NCBI RefSeq assembly: GCF_910596095.1 | Contig: NC_056548.1 | Span: 18,376,651-18,440,650, forward strand | Direction of reading: 5' to 3' | DNA length: 64,000 nt | Origin: Thunnus maccoyii | Lineage: Eukaryota; Chordata; Actinopteri; Scombriformes; Scombridae | In this document: positions 51,501 through 63,303 of the stretch, piece by piece | Numbering within the stretch: the first letter of the stretch is position 1 | Layout: each line of letters starts with the position of its first letter | Program-made: the position numbers and the translations under genes | The notes under the pieces: model-generated | What the model saw: the letters and a program-made list of their open reading frames with translations, nothing else | What the model was told of the DNA's origin: nothing | Databases searched by the model: none

Positions 51501-54500
51501 GTATCAACGAGGTACTAAACTTAAGACCTGTTTAATTATTTGTGATTAACCTTACATCTAAAGATGTGTCATTTGGATCTGTATGACTTCACTCTAGATT
51601 GTTCTCTTTCTGTATCCAAGCCCCAATGAAAAAGATCCATCCTGTGGTCAGAAAGACAAGCCTCTCACTTATCAGCCGGTCCTCCAGGCATGACTCTCCC
51701 ATTTCCTCCTGACCCATTTTCAAAGTTTGCCTTGGATGCAACTTCATTGTGTCAACCCAGTGCACGTGGACACCATAAATTTGTGATTTATGTTTGACCC
51801 CTTGTGGATCCTAGCTGTAGCTGAGGTATTTGGGCTTTCTCAATTCTTATATGAGTATCTGATTTTATGGTGCATTCACATGCTCCTTGGATGGTCCCAA
51901 TTCCCAAGTTGGGAAGTTGTTCTTCCGACTTGTGTGTGTTCACAAGCTTTTAAGTCGTAAAGTGGAAACAACATGGATGCTACAAAGAAGATGTGTTGTA
52001 TTTTGTCCCAGACTTGTTGCTGCACCAGTACATTCCCTAAAACCACTAAAATATTGCTTTACCTGACTTGTTATCAGGGTTAATGCTAATTAATAACTTT
52101 TCTAACTAATCTAGGTCACTCTAAGTGTACAGCAACTAACAAGTACAACCTAATACCATATCACAAATCACATGTGAGCAAAAAATTGATATGCAATACG
52201 TGAATTAGTAAGTTGTTGCCATCAAATGCTCCTGTGTATATGACGTCAACTTTTGGCAAGTCGTGTACCAAAATAATTATAATAATTTCAGATTATTCCG
52301 ACAGCACATGAATGCCACATTACCCTGTGCTAAGCAAGAGAGAGCGATTGGAGTATATTAGTCTCTGCATCAAGCTATTCATCTTTAAGATGTACCCTAA
52401 TCATGACATTTTAACAGATATGAGCATACTGTAACACAAGGACTGTAACACAAGAGTCTTGAAGGAATGGAAAAGTTTCACTTGAATTCACTGTGATTAA
52501 CTGTTATATGGTTTTGATCCCTATCTAAATGTTTACGAGTGGCAGCCATGAGCTGTGAGTGCCCAAGTATGTCCACATGTGAGCTGAGTTGTTTGCTCCC
52601 TGTGAGAAACAGTCGTGTCTGTTGTGTATCAGGGCCGTGGCTCCGAGGTTATTGGCTGGAAGTGTGATGGGGACCCGCAGCCAGGAGAGAAGGTCCTGCA
52701 GGATATAAAGGAGAGGAGAGGGCAGGAGAGGCGGCTCCAAGAGATCCAACAGCAGCTGGAGATGCTGGGCCAGGGCCAAGAGATGACTGTGAGTTCAAAG
52801 CAGCCATGTTCGTTCACACACTCACACAACAAAACACATGCTCACATTCGCATAAGTACTGTGCTGTGCATTAAAGCGTTCCGCAGAGCTTCTATCCATA
52901 GACACGTGTGTGACAGATTATTACAAGCACACAGCTCATTCTCAGTCATTCTCACAGGGGGAAGATGAAATCACATGCAATATTCGTGTCTCTCTAGGCC
53001 CATATTTTTTCTCTTTTTCCCCATCTTCCTGTTCTGTTTCACTCACACACTTTAGTATTAGTTAATGGTTTGATACAAAATTTATGTTGTTTTGTAGATT
53101 TCTTTTTTCAGTAGGGGTTCAATTTCTAGCTCTGCTTTGCTTTGTACATGGGTTTGATCTTACAGTGAGGATGGTTGTTAACTCCACTGATGGCCTTTTG
53201 TGCTACATGGTGTTTCATGACTTTCTAACATTCTTCGCTGAGATTCGATGTCCACACTCCACAGTGTTCCTTGGAAACCATTGAGCTCTGTCTGGTTTTA
53301 GGAGCCTTTGCAGAGTTACAACCACAGAACTGTCACTCTCTCCCAAAACCCTGTAGCTAAAGGCACAACACAGGAATGTTTTAAGAACAAAGGTGAATAG
53401 GCCTGATTTTTGTTTTCTCTGGCTTTTATGACTTTAAATTTTATGTGCAAGAAAAAGGAGAACATTAGAGATAAATTTAGTGGTTTGACCCTGTCATTGT
53501 AAGAGTGGATAGCTTCTCCAAACTACCTGTTTGCTTCCTCTCTGCGCTGCTGGAGACGGAATGCAAATTTAAATGTATTCATTTTACCAACACATCAGTT
53601 CTCACACTGGTGAACCACAACATGATGTACACAGTATATGCCTAATTTAAACATAAAAGATACCCTTTTTACTCAGAAACAGTGAGGTAATAAAAATGTT
53701 AAGTAGCAGCCACACCCTTACATTAAACAAGGCACCATGTCATGCAACCAAGACCTATTCCTGGCCTAATTAAGGAGAAACCAATGGAATTTTTTGCTAA
53801 TTTAGCTCCATTTGAGGAAACAGTTTACTCATGATCACAAAACATCAAAACCACCAGTCTCTTAACTACTGGTGTTTCTAGACACCCTCTGCTTTTAGCT
53901 ATGTGTCACAGTATTTTATATACTGTCACTAAATGACTGAACTGTGTGAGTGACTGCAGTGTAAACAGCATACTCACTGTGTATATTCTCAGTGCCACCA
54001 GCCTTGTTTTGTGGTAGAGAAGATTTATTTGTATGGAATTTGTCTGGGAGGCCATTCTTAAACAGGATCACACGGCTCCAGTGTACTCATAAAGTTGATT
54101 TGTGTAACATCAATAACTCAAATGTCTCCACACAGGCTCTTGTGTGTATCAACTATGCAGGTTTTATACTTAGTTCTCTGGTGGTTTAAAAGCATGATAA
54201 CTAAGAATAAATTAGTTTGTGAATAGAGAACCAATTTTCGGAGAGCCAGTTTTGTTGAGCAATTAGGTCAAAGTAAAAGCAAGAAAAGGCAACATCCTTT
54301 TAGAAGAATCAAGTATTTCCCTAAATGCTACCAAAAGGAAAGGAAAAGTTTACATAGTTTGGTACATTTGCTACAACTGTAGCGCATAGTTTGGCATTTT
54401 GCGGTATATACTTATTCGCTTTCTTGCCAAGAGTTAGATGAGAGGAGCACTACTACTCTCATATATGCATGTTAAATATGGAGTGACAGCCAGGAGGCAG

Positions 54501-57500
54501 TTAGCTTTGCCTAGCATAAAGACTCGAAGCAGGGGGAAACAGCTAGCCTTTCACCAAAGTTCAAAAGTCTGTTTGCCAGCACCTCTGTATCTTGTTTGTT
54601 TAATCCATAACAAAAAGAAATATAGAAACAGTTTGTGGTTTTAGAAGGAGAATTATTTGCTCTAACTGTTTCTTAGTGAACAACAGTTCATTCATCCACC
54701 CAGCACTTCTACGCATAAATGCTGATTGTTGGCTACCTCACAGAGACAACAAGACTCCAGGAAGTCACTGCACCCGGCTGTTTTTAGTTAAAATATAATT
54801 AGCACACATAACTCCCTACTTGTTTTTACATTTCCATTTGTATTATATGAGATATAATATGTTAATAAGTGAGCTTCAGTGGAGCTGGTAGGTGGATTTT
54901 TGAACTTGAGAGAGCCACAGGCTAGCTGTCTCCCCTTGTTTCCTATGCTGCACTAAGCTAATTGCTTCCTGGCTCCAGCTCTATTAAAATATATACTAAC
55001 ATACATACTAAGCGCACAGACATGAGGGTGATATCGATCTTCTCATAACTGTCAATGTTGAATTACTCCTTTAAGTAGTAATATTGGTTGCATTTTCATA
55101 ATTTTTGAACTGTAGTACACCTTTTTTTTTAGCATGCATAGCAGCTCTAGAACAGTAAACCACTAACACTACTGTATATGAGGTGATATCATTCACTTGA
55201 AATTACTCTGAAAATCTAGTCCATATACAGTTATAGAAACTGTGATACTGTGGACCAGATGCTATTTTTTCTTTGCCTGTTCAACAAAGTCTTATTTTGT
55301 CTACTTACAGTAAGTGATGACAACAGTTAAATGTAAATACTGAATTCCAGAGAAGGGAGCAAACATAAGTGGTTGACAGTTCAAGATTTTGTTTTTGGAA
55401 TATGTTTGAAATAAAGATGTTTAACCGAAGCACCATATCTCTATAAACTATCAGGATTTATTAGATATTAAATGTTTTCCCTCCAAATGGGAAGCATGAG
55501 GCTCTATGTTTAGTCTGGCCTGGTGCTACTGTAAAGGCAGAAAATGTTAAAAGGTCAGTCTCATACATCTTAGTAGTGACTGCAAATTCTCTGCTCTACT
55601 TCATTTTGATTGATTCCAGAATGTGATGTTAAGAATTCAAGTGTTTGTCTACAGATCTCTCTGATTTACCTTTTTGTGGTGCTTTATTCCAACAAAAGCT
55701 AGGTTGTGTTGGAATCAAATCTGAGTGTCTTCCCTCCTTCTCCTGTCTTTCATCCCTAACAACCCCACTTCCAGTGAAATTAATCTCTTTGCCAAAGAAT
55801 CTGTCTCCTCTCACCTTTGATTTTCCAGGTTTTTTTTTACTGTTAATAATATTTGCCTGTGCAGTAAGACCTTGGCCTTTCCTCCACAAAGAAAGATATC
55901 ATTGATATGACATGTCATTGTTCTTTGTACATTTTTTTGGAAATACAGTAAAGAAAAGTTCAACAGGGCTGTTTCCAACTGTTAAAGCTAAATCTGTGAT
56001 ACTCAACAGCCGACCCTGGGCTGATTTTCCTGCATCATTTGGCTGCATTCCCAGATCAACTGCAAAAGGAAGGACAATCCCAACATTTACAATAAAGCAG
56101 GATGATGCCAGACCTACATCATCAATCATACTGTCCATGTTAGCAAGGATTCTCTAGTGCAAGTTAACCTAAACATTTAGTTATGTGAGAACTTTTTATG
56201 TGTGACTGGATGAAAAAAATTGTATTAAAACACCAAAAAGTAACTATATCATCCTGGAATAACACAGAATGCCCGACAGATATTTTCAACGCAAAGTGGG
56301 CACCCAGCTGTGGTAGGTTTTAAGTTGGCCTGAATCTGTTAAGTTCACGGTTGCTTGTTTGCCCCCACTAATTGTTCTGCTGACTGTAGTTTCCAAACTC
56401 TTTTTCCACAGAAGACTTGTCAGGTTCAACAGAAAAGAGGAGGCAGGGAGGAAAGGATGTTTCCCTTCATTCCATCCATAGCTACAGCTGTTAGCCTTTA
56501 TCTTGTCACACAGTCTGCTCTTGTTTGCTTCTTTATGATTATGAAACAGAGACAGTTTGATGAAAGTGGCAGAGAATAAGAGGAGCTCCCACTCACATGG
56601 ATGGTTGTTGTTATTAAGATGGTGTGCAAACGTTGGCAGTTGTAAAACACACTCTACATTTGTGTATTTACTGCAGCACTGAAAACTTATTTCCAGTTTG
56701 ACATTTACTATTCACCACAGCACTGAGACAGCCCTGGCTAAAGTTGTACAGTAAATGACCTCAGAATGGACAACTGTCACTTTTATTTTTCTCTGGGCTG
56801 CATTCATTGGCTCAGTCAAAACAGCTAGAGCAATGTGTAAGTCATGTAAACAAGGATATTGAGGGTGTGCCTAAATTAACTTTATATTTTTGTTCATGCA
56901 TGCTCAGGTTGCTATGTGTTTAATGATGGGGGGAAGTGAGGATAAGGTTTCATCCAGCAATCACTTGAATAAACTGACTTTAATGAGGTAACTCAGAAAG
57001 TCCCTGAGGCAAATTTATCTATATTATCCACATTATCTGATATTTGACATACTTGTTTTTTTCTGCTAAACATATTGGCAAGACGTACTGACAATGATGC
57101 ATCTGCTGTGATGTCATAGGTACACTAAAGCAGAAAGTATTGCTGACTTTTCTTGTGAGAAACTCTCAACATCTTAATGGGAGCGCAGAGTGTAATGAAT
57201 AGAATTCCACTCTGTTAATGGAGACCTGGCCCCTGGCTCTGTGGACGATAAAGTTGAGGTATGTGACTGAAGTCGGTGACCTTGAAAGCCGAGCAGCCCA
57301 CACTTGTGGTGAACTGGCCCTGCACACTGTGTGTACAGGAGCTGAACAGTGAGCTGCACAGAGGTGGTGGTCCATTGCGGGGCAGATAGCTGGAGGGCTG
57401 AACAGCTCTAGCTTTGTCAGATTCATCTCCTGGTGGGAAACTGATACTGGATAGTGACCAAGAATCTTCATCATATATCAAAGATCTGGACTTCACCCAC

Positions 57501-60500
57501 CCTGCTATTGTTCATTGGGAGAAGCTGGACTCCCCTGTCTGGAGGGCAGACTACACATTAAACTCACTGTCATGTTGGTGCTATTCAAATGCACAAGGAA
57601 GAGGAGTAAAGCCAGTGACAAATGACAGCTCATGAGGTCAAAGTGAATGCATTGCATTGCTAAACAGGACAGGGACAGAGGTTTTCCCTTACACTTACTT
57701 TCTGTGCACATGGCTTTGTGTGGCTGCAGGCCAGACTGAGACAGATACAATAAACCTGCTGAGTCTTGATAGCAGGTGGGAGAGCCAGAGCACGTGTATG
57801 AGATGTCTGGAGCAGTAATGCTGGTACTCTAACAATAAGCATCAGACATATAGGGCTCATAGATTAATTTGACTCCAACCCAACTGTGACTGAAGTTAGT
57901 GATGAGTCAGTTGTGAACAATGTACTTTTGGTAAGACTAAAAATCCGATATGCCCAGGGCAAAAGCTGTTCCTATGATTCACGTAATTGTTCGTACATGG
58001 AATACTAGATAATTATCCAATAATATGTTGGGCTTGTGAGCAGCCACGTCAAGGCAATTTTCTCATTGATGAGTTGTTTTTCCGTCTCAAATCGATCACA
58101 GTGTCCAAAAACAACTCTCAAAGCAGCCGGACAGTAAAGAAGAAATATGAGTGAATATTAAAGCAGTTATCCAAAATGAATATGTGTTTTTCAGCTAATG
58201 TCATTCCAACATTGTTATTTATTAGTAGTATTCAAGTCATTGTTCAGTATAACATATAAGATACTGTATAAAGTCACAAACCCATAACTTTTCCCAATAG
58301 GAACTGTGAAGTGAATGAATAGATTGTCCACCTCCAGCTTGTATTTCACATGTTTATGCCAGAGGATGTATGGCTGGGAATAACTCCAAAACTAGCCTCA
58401 AGGGTAGCAGCTCCCACAGCTGCACACTTCTTTTTTACTGAGGACTGGTTAAAAAGAAACACTAATTCATATATTTACATCTTCTCTCCACATGTTCAAT
58501 GGCCGTTCGCACAAAAGCCATTCATGGCTCAGCTTAAAAATAGAAGTTTGCACTGTTCCGACAAAAGTTTTATCTACTCCTGCGCTATTCATTCGTTTCC
58601 TTGTGGAACTGATAATAATGCTGTGTTTAAAAACTTCCAACCAAGCTCAACATTGTTGTTCACGTCTCAGTGATAATCCAGTGGAAGAAGGGTACTGCCA
58701 GGAATCACCTCGATTAAACATGCAGCTGAATTAAACGTGCAGCTGAAGTCCTGGACTGAGAAGAGCTGAACAAGCTCTAACACTTGAGTTTAACTGGCTC
58801 TGTAGAGAGCAGACAGAAAGTCAGACAGGAAAACACATATCAGTCACCCACAGACACCCTTAGCCTCCCCAGAATCAGGGGCACCTGAGGTCAACCACTT
58901 TTAAAGAGTCACAGCATTTTGTCACAGCAGTAAAAAGCACTCTGTCTTTCTTGCATCTCACTTTTTTTCCTATCCTCTCCATAGGAAAGGCAAAGTTGTA
59001 GTTTCTATCTCCAGGACGGCTGGTACTGGTTAAAAGCATTTCTGGCCATTAGTACTCCAGCCAGTGGGGCACTTTTTAATTACCCATTCATGAACACTGA
59101 AAATACTGACATGCCTGTAACTGACCTGTACAGTTTTAATGCCATATGTGTCAAGTTGCAGTTGTGGCTCACTCATGTTTGTGCAAATTTATGTTACAGC
59201 TGCCAATCCAGTCAAATGTTGTTTTTCTGTGAGTGGGGTTTCAAGTGCGTTTAGCTATTTAAGCATAAAATAAACATGTAAGGGAAGCAAAGTGTATCCA
59301 AAATGCCTACACTGTAGACTGTGTACACAAGTGTATGTATATGTGCGTGCACAAAGATTAACACAAAGTAAGCACATGGGCTGTTTTCATCCTCTGCCAT
59401 TTAGAGGTGAAGGTCAAGTCCACAGGCAAAGGGCCATGTCTTGCTACATGCATGTCAAAGGACAAAAACATGGAGTGCTGCAGGGGGCATCGAGGCTGGA
59501 ATGTGTCCGTAGTGCCTGTGGTCTCCTGTCTGTTGGTAGAAAATGATATGCAGTGTCTGGGTAATTGCAGGGGTCATAAATGAGTACCACAGACCAACCC
59601 TCCATGACCTAAAGGGTGTCGTTACATTCTGGAGGACTTTGAACATAGTGGAGATGTCTATCAACAACTGGAACCTTGAGAGGTCAGAGGAGGTATACAG
59701 ATGATCGATGAAGAGTATTAGCTTCAGCTAACAGGGCTAGATGAGACACAGGAATGTGATTTTGTCTAGAGTGACACAGCGGGGTGCAGGGAAGAGGTAA
59801 AAACAACTTCATGGGTGTAATATTTTGCTCTGTCTTTGGACTGAGTGCCTGATGGGTCACACTGTGGTGTAAGCTGCATTTTCATGATACAGGTTATTTC
59901 TAGGTTTGCATTTGCAGCTGAATTGTATGGGAAAACATCAATTATGGAATTGGATCCTGGATTTAACTTTGTATCAGTATATCTCAAAGCTGCAAAAGTC
60001 AATCAGTAGTTTGACATGTTGGGAAAAAGCTTATTCTTGTTCTTGCCAAGACATAGACTGAGACCACTAATGTTAGTTTGTTAAATGTCAAGCTAAGTCA
60101 GCTTACTTTTAGCATAAAGACTGGAAGCAAGCACCAGCTAGCCTGGCTCGGTTCAAAGGTAACAAAATCTGCCCACTGGCACCTTTAAAGCTCACTACTC
60201 AACATGTTACAGCTTGTTTAACTCATGGATGTATGTAAGAGAACTGGATACCGCTGCCGCTAAGTCTTGCTGCTAATTTTCCCAGTGGCCACTTGCAGTA
60301 TTGCAGCAAAAAAAAATCTCCTGCAGCCCAAAAAGTATAAGAGGTGTCTATAAAACTGTTGACAGGACACCTCGAACTGCAACTAAGGTCCATTAGGACT
60401 CTTTCTACTATGAATTTTTAATCCATGAAGGTTTTACATGTAAAACCTTGAGCCTAAACACCATCACTATTCTAAAATCTGTGTTGTCATCCTAATGTAA

Positions 60501-62450
60501 AGTCTATGGCCTAAGCAGGAAGTTTCTCCAGTTATTTTCCTCGTGCTTTGACTGTATTCTGCAATGTATGATGTGTTTTATCGATTTGTCAATTTTAAGT
60601 TGAGTTGTGACTACAGCTGAAAATTGAGCTTAACCTGAAACATTTATATTGATGTTGATAAAATGCCAATGTGCACTGTCTCCTATAAATACACAAATAA
60701 AAACTAAAAACTCTAAGCAAGAAAGCGAGTAAGCACATTTCCTAAAATGTGTAACTTCCTTAAAAATGCATCAAATTAAAAATGTGTGGCTCGTGATGAC
60801 CAACCCAAAGATCGTTATAACCTGAGTATCCCTCTACAGAGCGTTTTAGCCTTTTTCTGTTCATTAATTCATTCAATTGTTTTATGAGCAGCAACTTCAC
60901 TGTTTGGGTTCACTGTCACCTCTCTCATCAATCCTGTTTCCAGCTGCAGCAGGCAGCTGCTTTCAGCAAAGGATAAACCCATTGTATACTAACAGATAGA
61001 CAAAGTTAGTGGCCAGCTGGTGTTTTTGAGAAAGTTAGCGACTAACATTTAGAAACAAAAAAGCCAGATATTTCCTTCAGGAGTTAGTAGAGATCAAAAC
61101 GCTAAAACGAGAGTGAATATTGGAATATTACATTCATCAGGTGGCCAGAAACATAATTACAAACAAATAATATTGTTCCGCATCTGTTGGATGTGTAAAT
61201 AGAAAAAAAAATTCCTCACACTTTTGCCATATTATCGTTATAAGGTGATAATGTCAGTAATGTGCTTCCAGCTGGTTCTACTGCTCCCATGTGGGTAAAA
61301 AAGCAAATTAATACAGCTTCAAGACTCATAACAGAATCACAGACAGAATAATTGGATCAGGACATCCCTACTTTAAGGCCAGGGACATTCTGTTCAGTTT
61401 GGTATGACGGCGGGAAACATGAGTGCACAAGCTGAGAGAATGATGAAAATGATTACTATTCAACCCAGACATTTAAGGTCTGGCTTTCCTGGACACGTTT
61501 TTTGGCCTAATGCTTGTGTCGTGAAAGGTAATGGGTTGATTTTACTGGAACAAATTGACTGTTGAGTTGCAGCTGACTAAACCAAGTGCATTCCACACCA
61601 AGAGATGGCAACTGTCTATGAGCACTCATGCATAGGTGAATTAGTCTGTCTCACCTAATTATTCAAGATAAAGGCATTAAAAGTTTCCCCCCAGAAATTA
61701 CAGTTAGACTTGCTGAATAACACGTCACTCCCAGAAATAGATGTCAAGAGTTGTTTAAATTCTGAAACCTTTCTTCATAACCTAGTTTAAGAAGATTGGC
61801 TTATCTCCTTGAACTCACATGCGGTCGCAGAGGCCTGCCTATGAGGAGTCTGACTTATCAGTAAAAAAACAATAGTTATATCCAACTGGAAGTGTTTTTT
61901 CCCAGTCAGCGTCCAACTAGGCACAGAGAACAACCACAGAAGTGCAGTATATTATTATGAACTGCCACTGTTATCGCAGGTCATGCATTAATACAACAAG
62001 TCTGGATTTGTCAAAAACAAGAGTTTTAAGCGCAGTAAAGGATGTTCGTAATGGGAAGAAATTTAGGGAGGATGTTAGGAAGATATCAGCAGTTAAGATG
62101 AAAAATATTCTGTCTTCACTTCAGTAACAATAGGCTCATATTGTTTGACTGCCAGAGGTTTATTGTATGTGTCTCAGTGGTTGTAAAAGGGTGGGTTGCT
62201 GTGTGCACACGTGCAAACACATCTGTGCAGACATCCTCTTAAATTTGTTTTTATATGCATGTACACGCTACAGTTTGAAATCACTCACACGTGCCTGTGC
62301 ACACATACACACACATATACAGTATATATTTTTTAATAAATCATAAATATTTGTGTCTTCCTGCAGAATGAGTCACCAGATCTCACTGAGGAGCAGTTAC
62401 TTATCCTGCTGGATGAATGTGAGCAGACAGAGATGGAGCCAGGACCTTGA
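32939..62450 (+). CDS. fsip1: Fibrous sheath-interacting protein 1 (10 coding exons)
   Basis: The mammalian protein associates with AKAP4 in the sperm fibrous sheath and is testis/cilium-linked. Coding exons: 32939-33100, 33205-33262, 33376-33545, 33645-33726, 33808-33897, 34833-34972, 35197-35316, 38110-38271, 52633-52788, 62367-62450. They sum to 407 residues (human 581). Landmarks shared with human: N-terminus MEIIRGSLEDISRPAS; the charged helix ending REKEVRRQRKELKAKLW (likely coiled coil, exon 3); VFKTQV; QRDFVKRNIEL; EKERLAELLQEIDE; PGEKVLQDIKERR followed by a glutamine-rich helix; and LTEEQLLILLDEC in the last exon. The long human C-terminal part is missing; see the frame remark at 62367-62550. 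Introns 8 (14.4 kb) and 9 (9.6 kb) are full of repeats and no further exon was found in them. The ATG context ACCACCATGG is near ideal. Confidence 0.92.
33915..34165. mobile_element. MITE with GCTGCA termini in fsip1 intron 5
   Basis: Starts AGAGCTGCATCGATTAGTTG and ends TTGTTAGTTGCAGCCCT; the termini are inverted. The interior has GACAGAAAATTAATCTGCAAC and TTGATTAATCGTTTCAG, the words of the same element type as 7403-7745. Confidence 0.75.
35317..36861 (+). other. fsip1 intron 7, first part
   Basis: No exon was recognised. The AT-rich text includes short T-runs (for example about 36246-36258); the small ORFs have no family resemblance. Confidence 0.45.
36862..37220. mobile_element. TIR element, 'AAAGGAATAGTTC' family, copy 1
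   Basis: The left end AAAGGAATAGTTCAGCAC and the right end TTTGTCGAATTATTCCTTTA are inverted. The interior holds GAGAGTTAGATGATGCTC, CAGCTAGCTTGGCTCTG and TAAAAATGACAATGA-type words that recur at 43964, 54386 and 60005. It is a non-coding family very common in percomorph fish. Confidence 0.75.
39510..39860. repeat. Dispersed fish repeat ('gtgacgtcaccc ... cgccatctt ... ggagccagc')
   Basis: The stretch has GTGACGTCACCCACTGG, CGGCGCCATCTTTTCTG, TTTGGAGCCAGGACC and a second TTTGGAGCCAGCATC near the end. I know this combination as an interspersed teleost repeat. It is non-coding; the ORF 39521-39751 is inside it. Confidence 0.55.
42514..42562 (+). repeat. (TG)n microsatellite, about 24 units
   Basis: Uninterrupted TG dinucleotides in fsip1 intron 8. 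They explain the poly-(Thr-His) translations on the minus strand. Such tracts are usually length-polymorphic. Confidence 0.97.
43964..44320. mobile_element. TIR element, 'AAAGGAATAGTTC' family, copy 2
   Basis: Starts TTAAAAGAATAGTTTTGGG and holds ATATGCTTATTAGCGTTC and GAGAGTTAGATGAGAACAG. The right end has, as inverted copies, GACTCTCGGCAAGAAAACG and AATAAGCGCATTTTCC. Same family as 36862-37220, 54386-55075 and 60005-60765. Confidence 0.7.
46030..46480 (-). mobile_element. 3' fragment of a non-LTR retrotransposon (LINE)
   Basis: The minus strand reads LRKLNILSFDNFMKFANLKFIY and KCLNNQAP, then, after a frame change, FLFRGINMWNPLPTELK and LKQFLKRD. This is the usual C-terminus of fish LINE reverse-transcriptase proteins (RG..WN.LP.ELK). 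It is 5'-truncated and frameshifted, hence dead. It lies antisense in fsip1 intron 8. Confidence 0.75.
48775..49110. repeat. Dispersed fish repeat ('ggattgccatgaaat')
   Basis: GGATTGCCATGAAAT occurs twice (about 48824 and 48985), with CATTTCATGTTCACCTCAGGA and TTTTCATCTAGTGCCATCA. These are parts of a dispersed family frequent in perciform genomes. Non-coding. Confidence 0.65.
49200..49565. repeat. GTGGGCC-rich dispersed/minisatellite-like repeat
   Basis: Many spaced variants of TGTGGGCC, TGGCCCA and ATCTGGGCCACA occur across 365 bp, on both strands. I know similar 'ggcccagatctgggccacat' arrays from cyprinid and other fish genomes. The ORFs here (124 and 69 codons) reflect the repeat. Confidence 0.6.
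51860..51975. repeat. Fragment of dispersed fish repeat ('gtgcattcacatgctcct')
   Basis: GGTGCATTCACATGCTCCTTGG, then CCCAAGTTGGGAAGTTG and CGACTTGTGTGTGTTCACA, form a palindrome-like unit typical of a short teleost DNA element. Boundaries are approximate. Confidence 0.5.
54386..55075. mobile_element. TIR element, 'AAAGGAATAGTTC' family, copy 3 (long form)
   Basis: Left part CTTATTCGCTTTCTTGCC and AAGAGTTAGATGAGAGG; internal AGCATAAAGACTCGAAGCAG and AACAGCTAGCC; right end GTTGAATTACTCCTTTAA. The second half carries inverted versions of the first (GAGGGTGATATCGATCTTCTCA). About 690 bp. Confidence 0.7.
57215..57493 (-). pseudogene. Unidentified coding-like antisense ORF in fsip1 intron 9
   Basis: A 92-codon open frame on the minus strand after an in-frame TGA, from SRSLIYDEDSWSLSSISF to PQLYRPQSQGPGLH and TAA. 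Codon choice is unusually gene-like (CTG, CAG, AAG, GTG, TTC, ACC, GAC) and proline/serine-rich, unlike the AT-rich intron around it. There is no clear ATG. A weak acceptor (ACAATAGCAG) precedes it, so it could be the last exon of a minus-strand gene, a retrocopy or exon relic, or an unannotated repeat. I do not recognise the family. Confidence 0.3.
60005..60765. mobile_element. TIR element, 'AAAGGAATAGTTC' family, copy 4 (diverged)
   Basis: Begins TTTGACATGTTGGGAAAAAG and CTTATTCTTGTTCTTGCC; has AGCATAAAGACTGGAAGCAAG and CTAGCCTGGCTCGG; ends with the inverted GCAAGAAAGCGAGTAAGC and ACATTTCCTAAAATG. Contains an unrelated middle part. Confidence 0.6.
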
Positions 62451-63303
62451 GATGAATGACACAACTCCATGTGACTGTAAAGAACAGACAGATGAACCCG
62501 AACTATCCGAGGCCCTGCTATCAGAATGTCTATAAAAAGATGCATCACTGCTTGGATGTCACAAGCAGACTACTAGGGGGGTTTTAAGAGACAAAATCCT
62601 GAGTAATGCAGTATTCAGGATGCACTCTGTAAGGGTTGCAGATTTATGGTTACAATTGGTTACAATCTGCAACCTCACTGCTAGAAGCCACTAAATCGTA
62701 CACACCAGTCCTTTAACACAATGTGTCAATATTGGGAAAAAAATTTCTTTGTAGTTCTAACACTTGATTAATGGTGAAACTGGGGGTGAAAACTGTTATT
62801 TGTATTCTAATTGCCCTCCATGTTTTTAATATGCAGCTGGATTGCATCCCATTGTTTTTATTTGTGTTTATGGCCCTGCATGAGGAAACAGAGCAGCAGG
62901 GCCACCTTTTGTATTAACATAAGTATCATAGATGAGAACAGAAAATTGCTGTCATTAAATGTAATAACTGGGTACAGTGGCCACAGAATGTTCTACTGCA
63001 CACAAACACACTCAGCCGATAGCAATGTGTCTTTGGGGTGAAGTCTGCACGCTGTTATGTATCAACAGTAAGCCTCCTATGAAATACAGAATGTCTGTGT
63101 TAGTGATGTGTGGTCAGATGCCTAGTGTGGCTGTTGAGGACAGGGGGATGATGTGTACTCCACAGGAGTGATAGTCAGATCCAGTTCAGCTCCAACCCTT
63201 AAAATGCAAAGCATTCCTTTCATTCCTGCCCCTTAGTAAGATCTTCTGAAATTGGATCCTGTGAGTTCTTTCTAGCTTAATTTTCATTATTTTAAAAAAT
63301 AAA
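62451..63303 (+). other. Probable fsip1 3' UTR with AATAAA
   Basis: Follows the TGA at 62448-62450. AATAAA is at 63298-63303. The first 86 bases stay open in the +1 frame (see findings). Confidence 0.5.
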
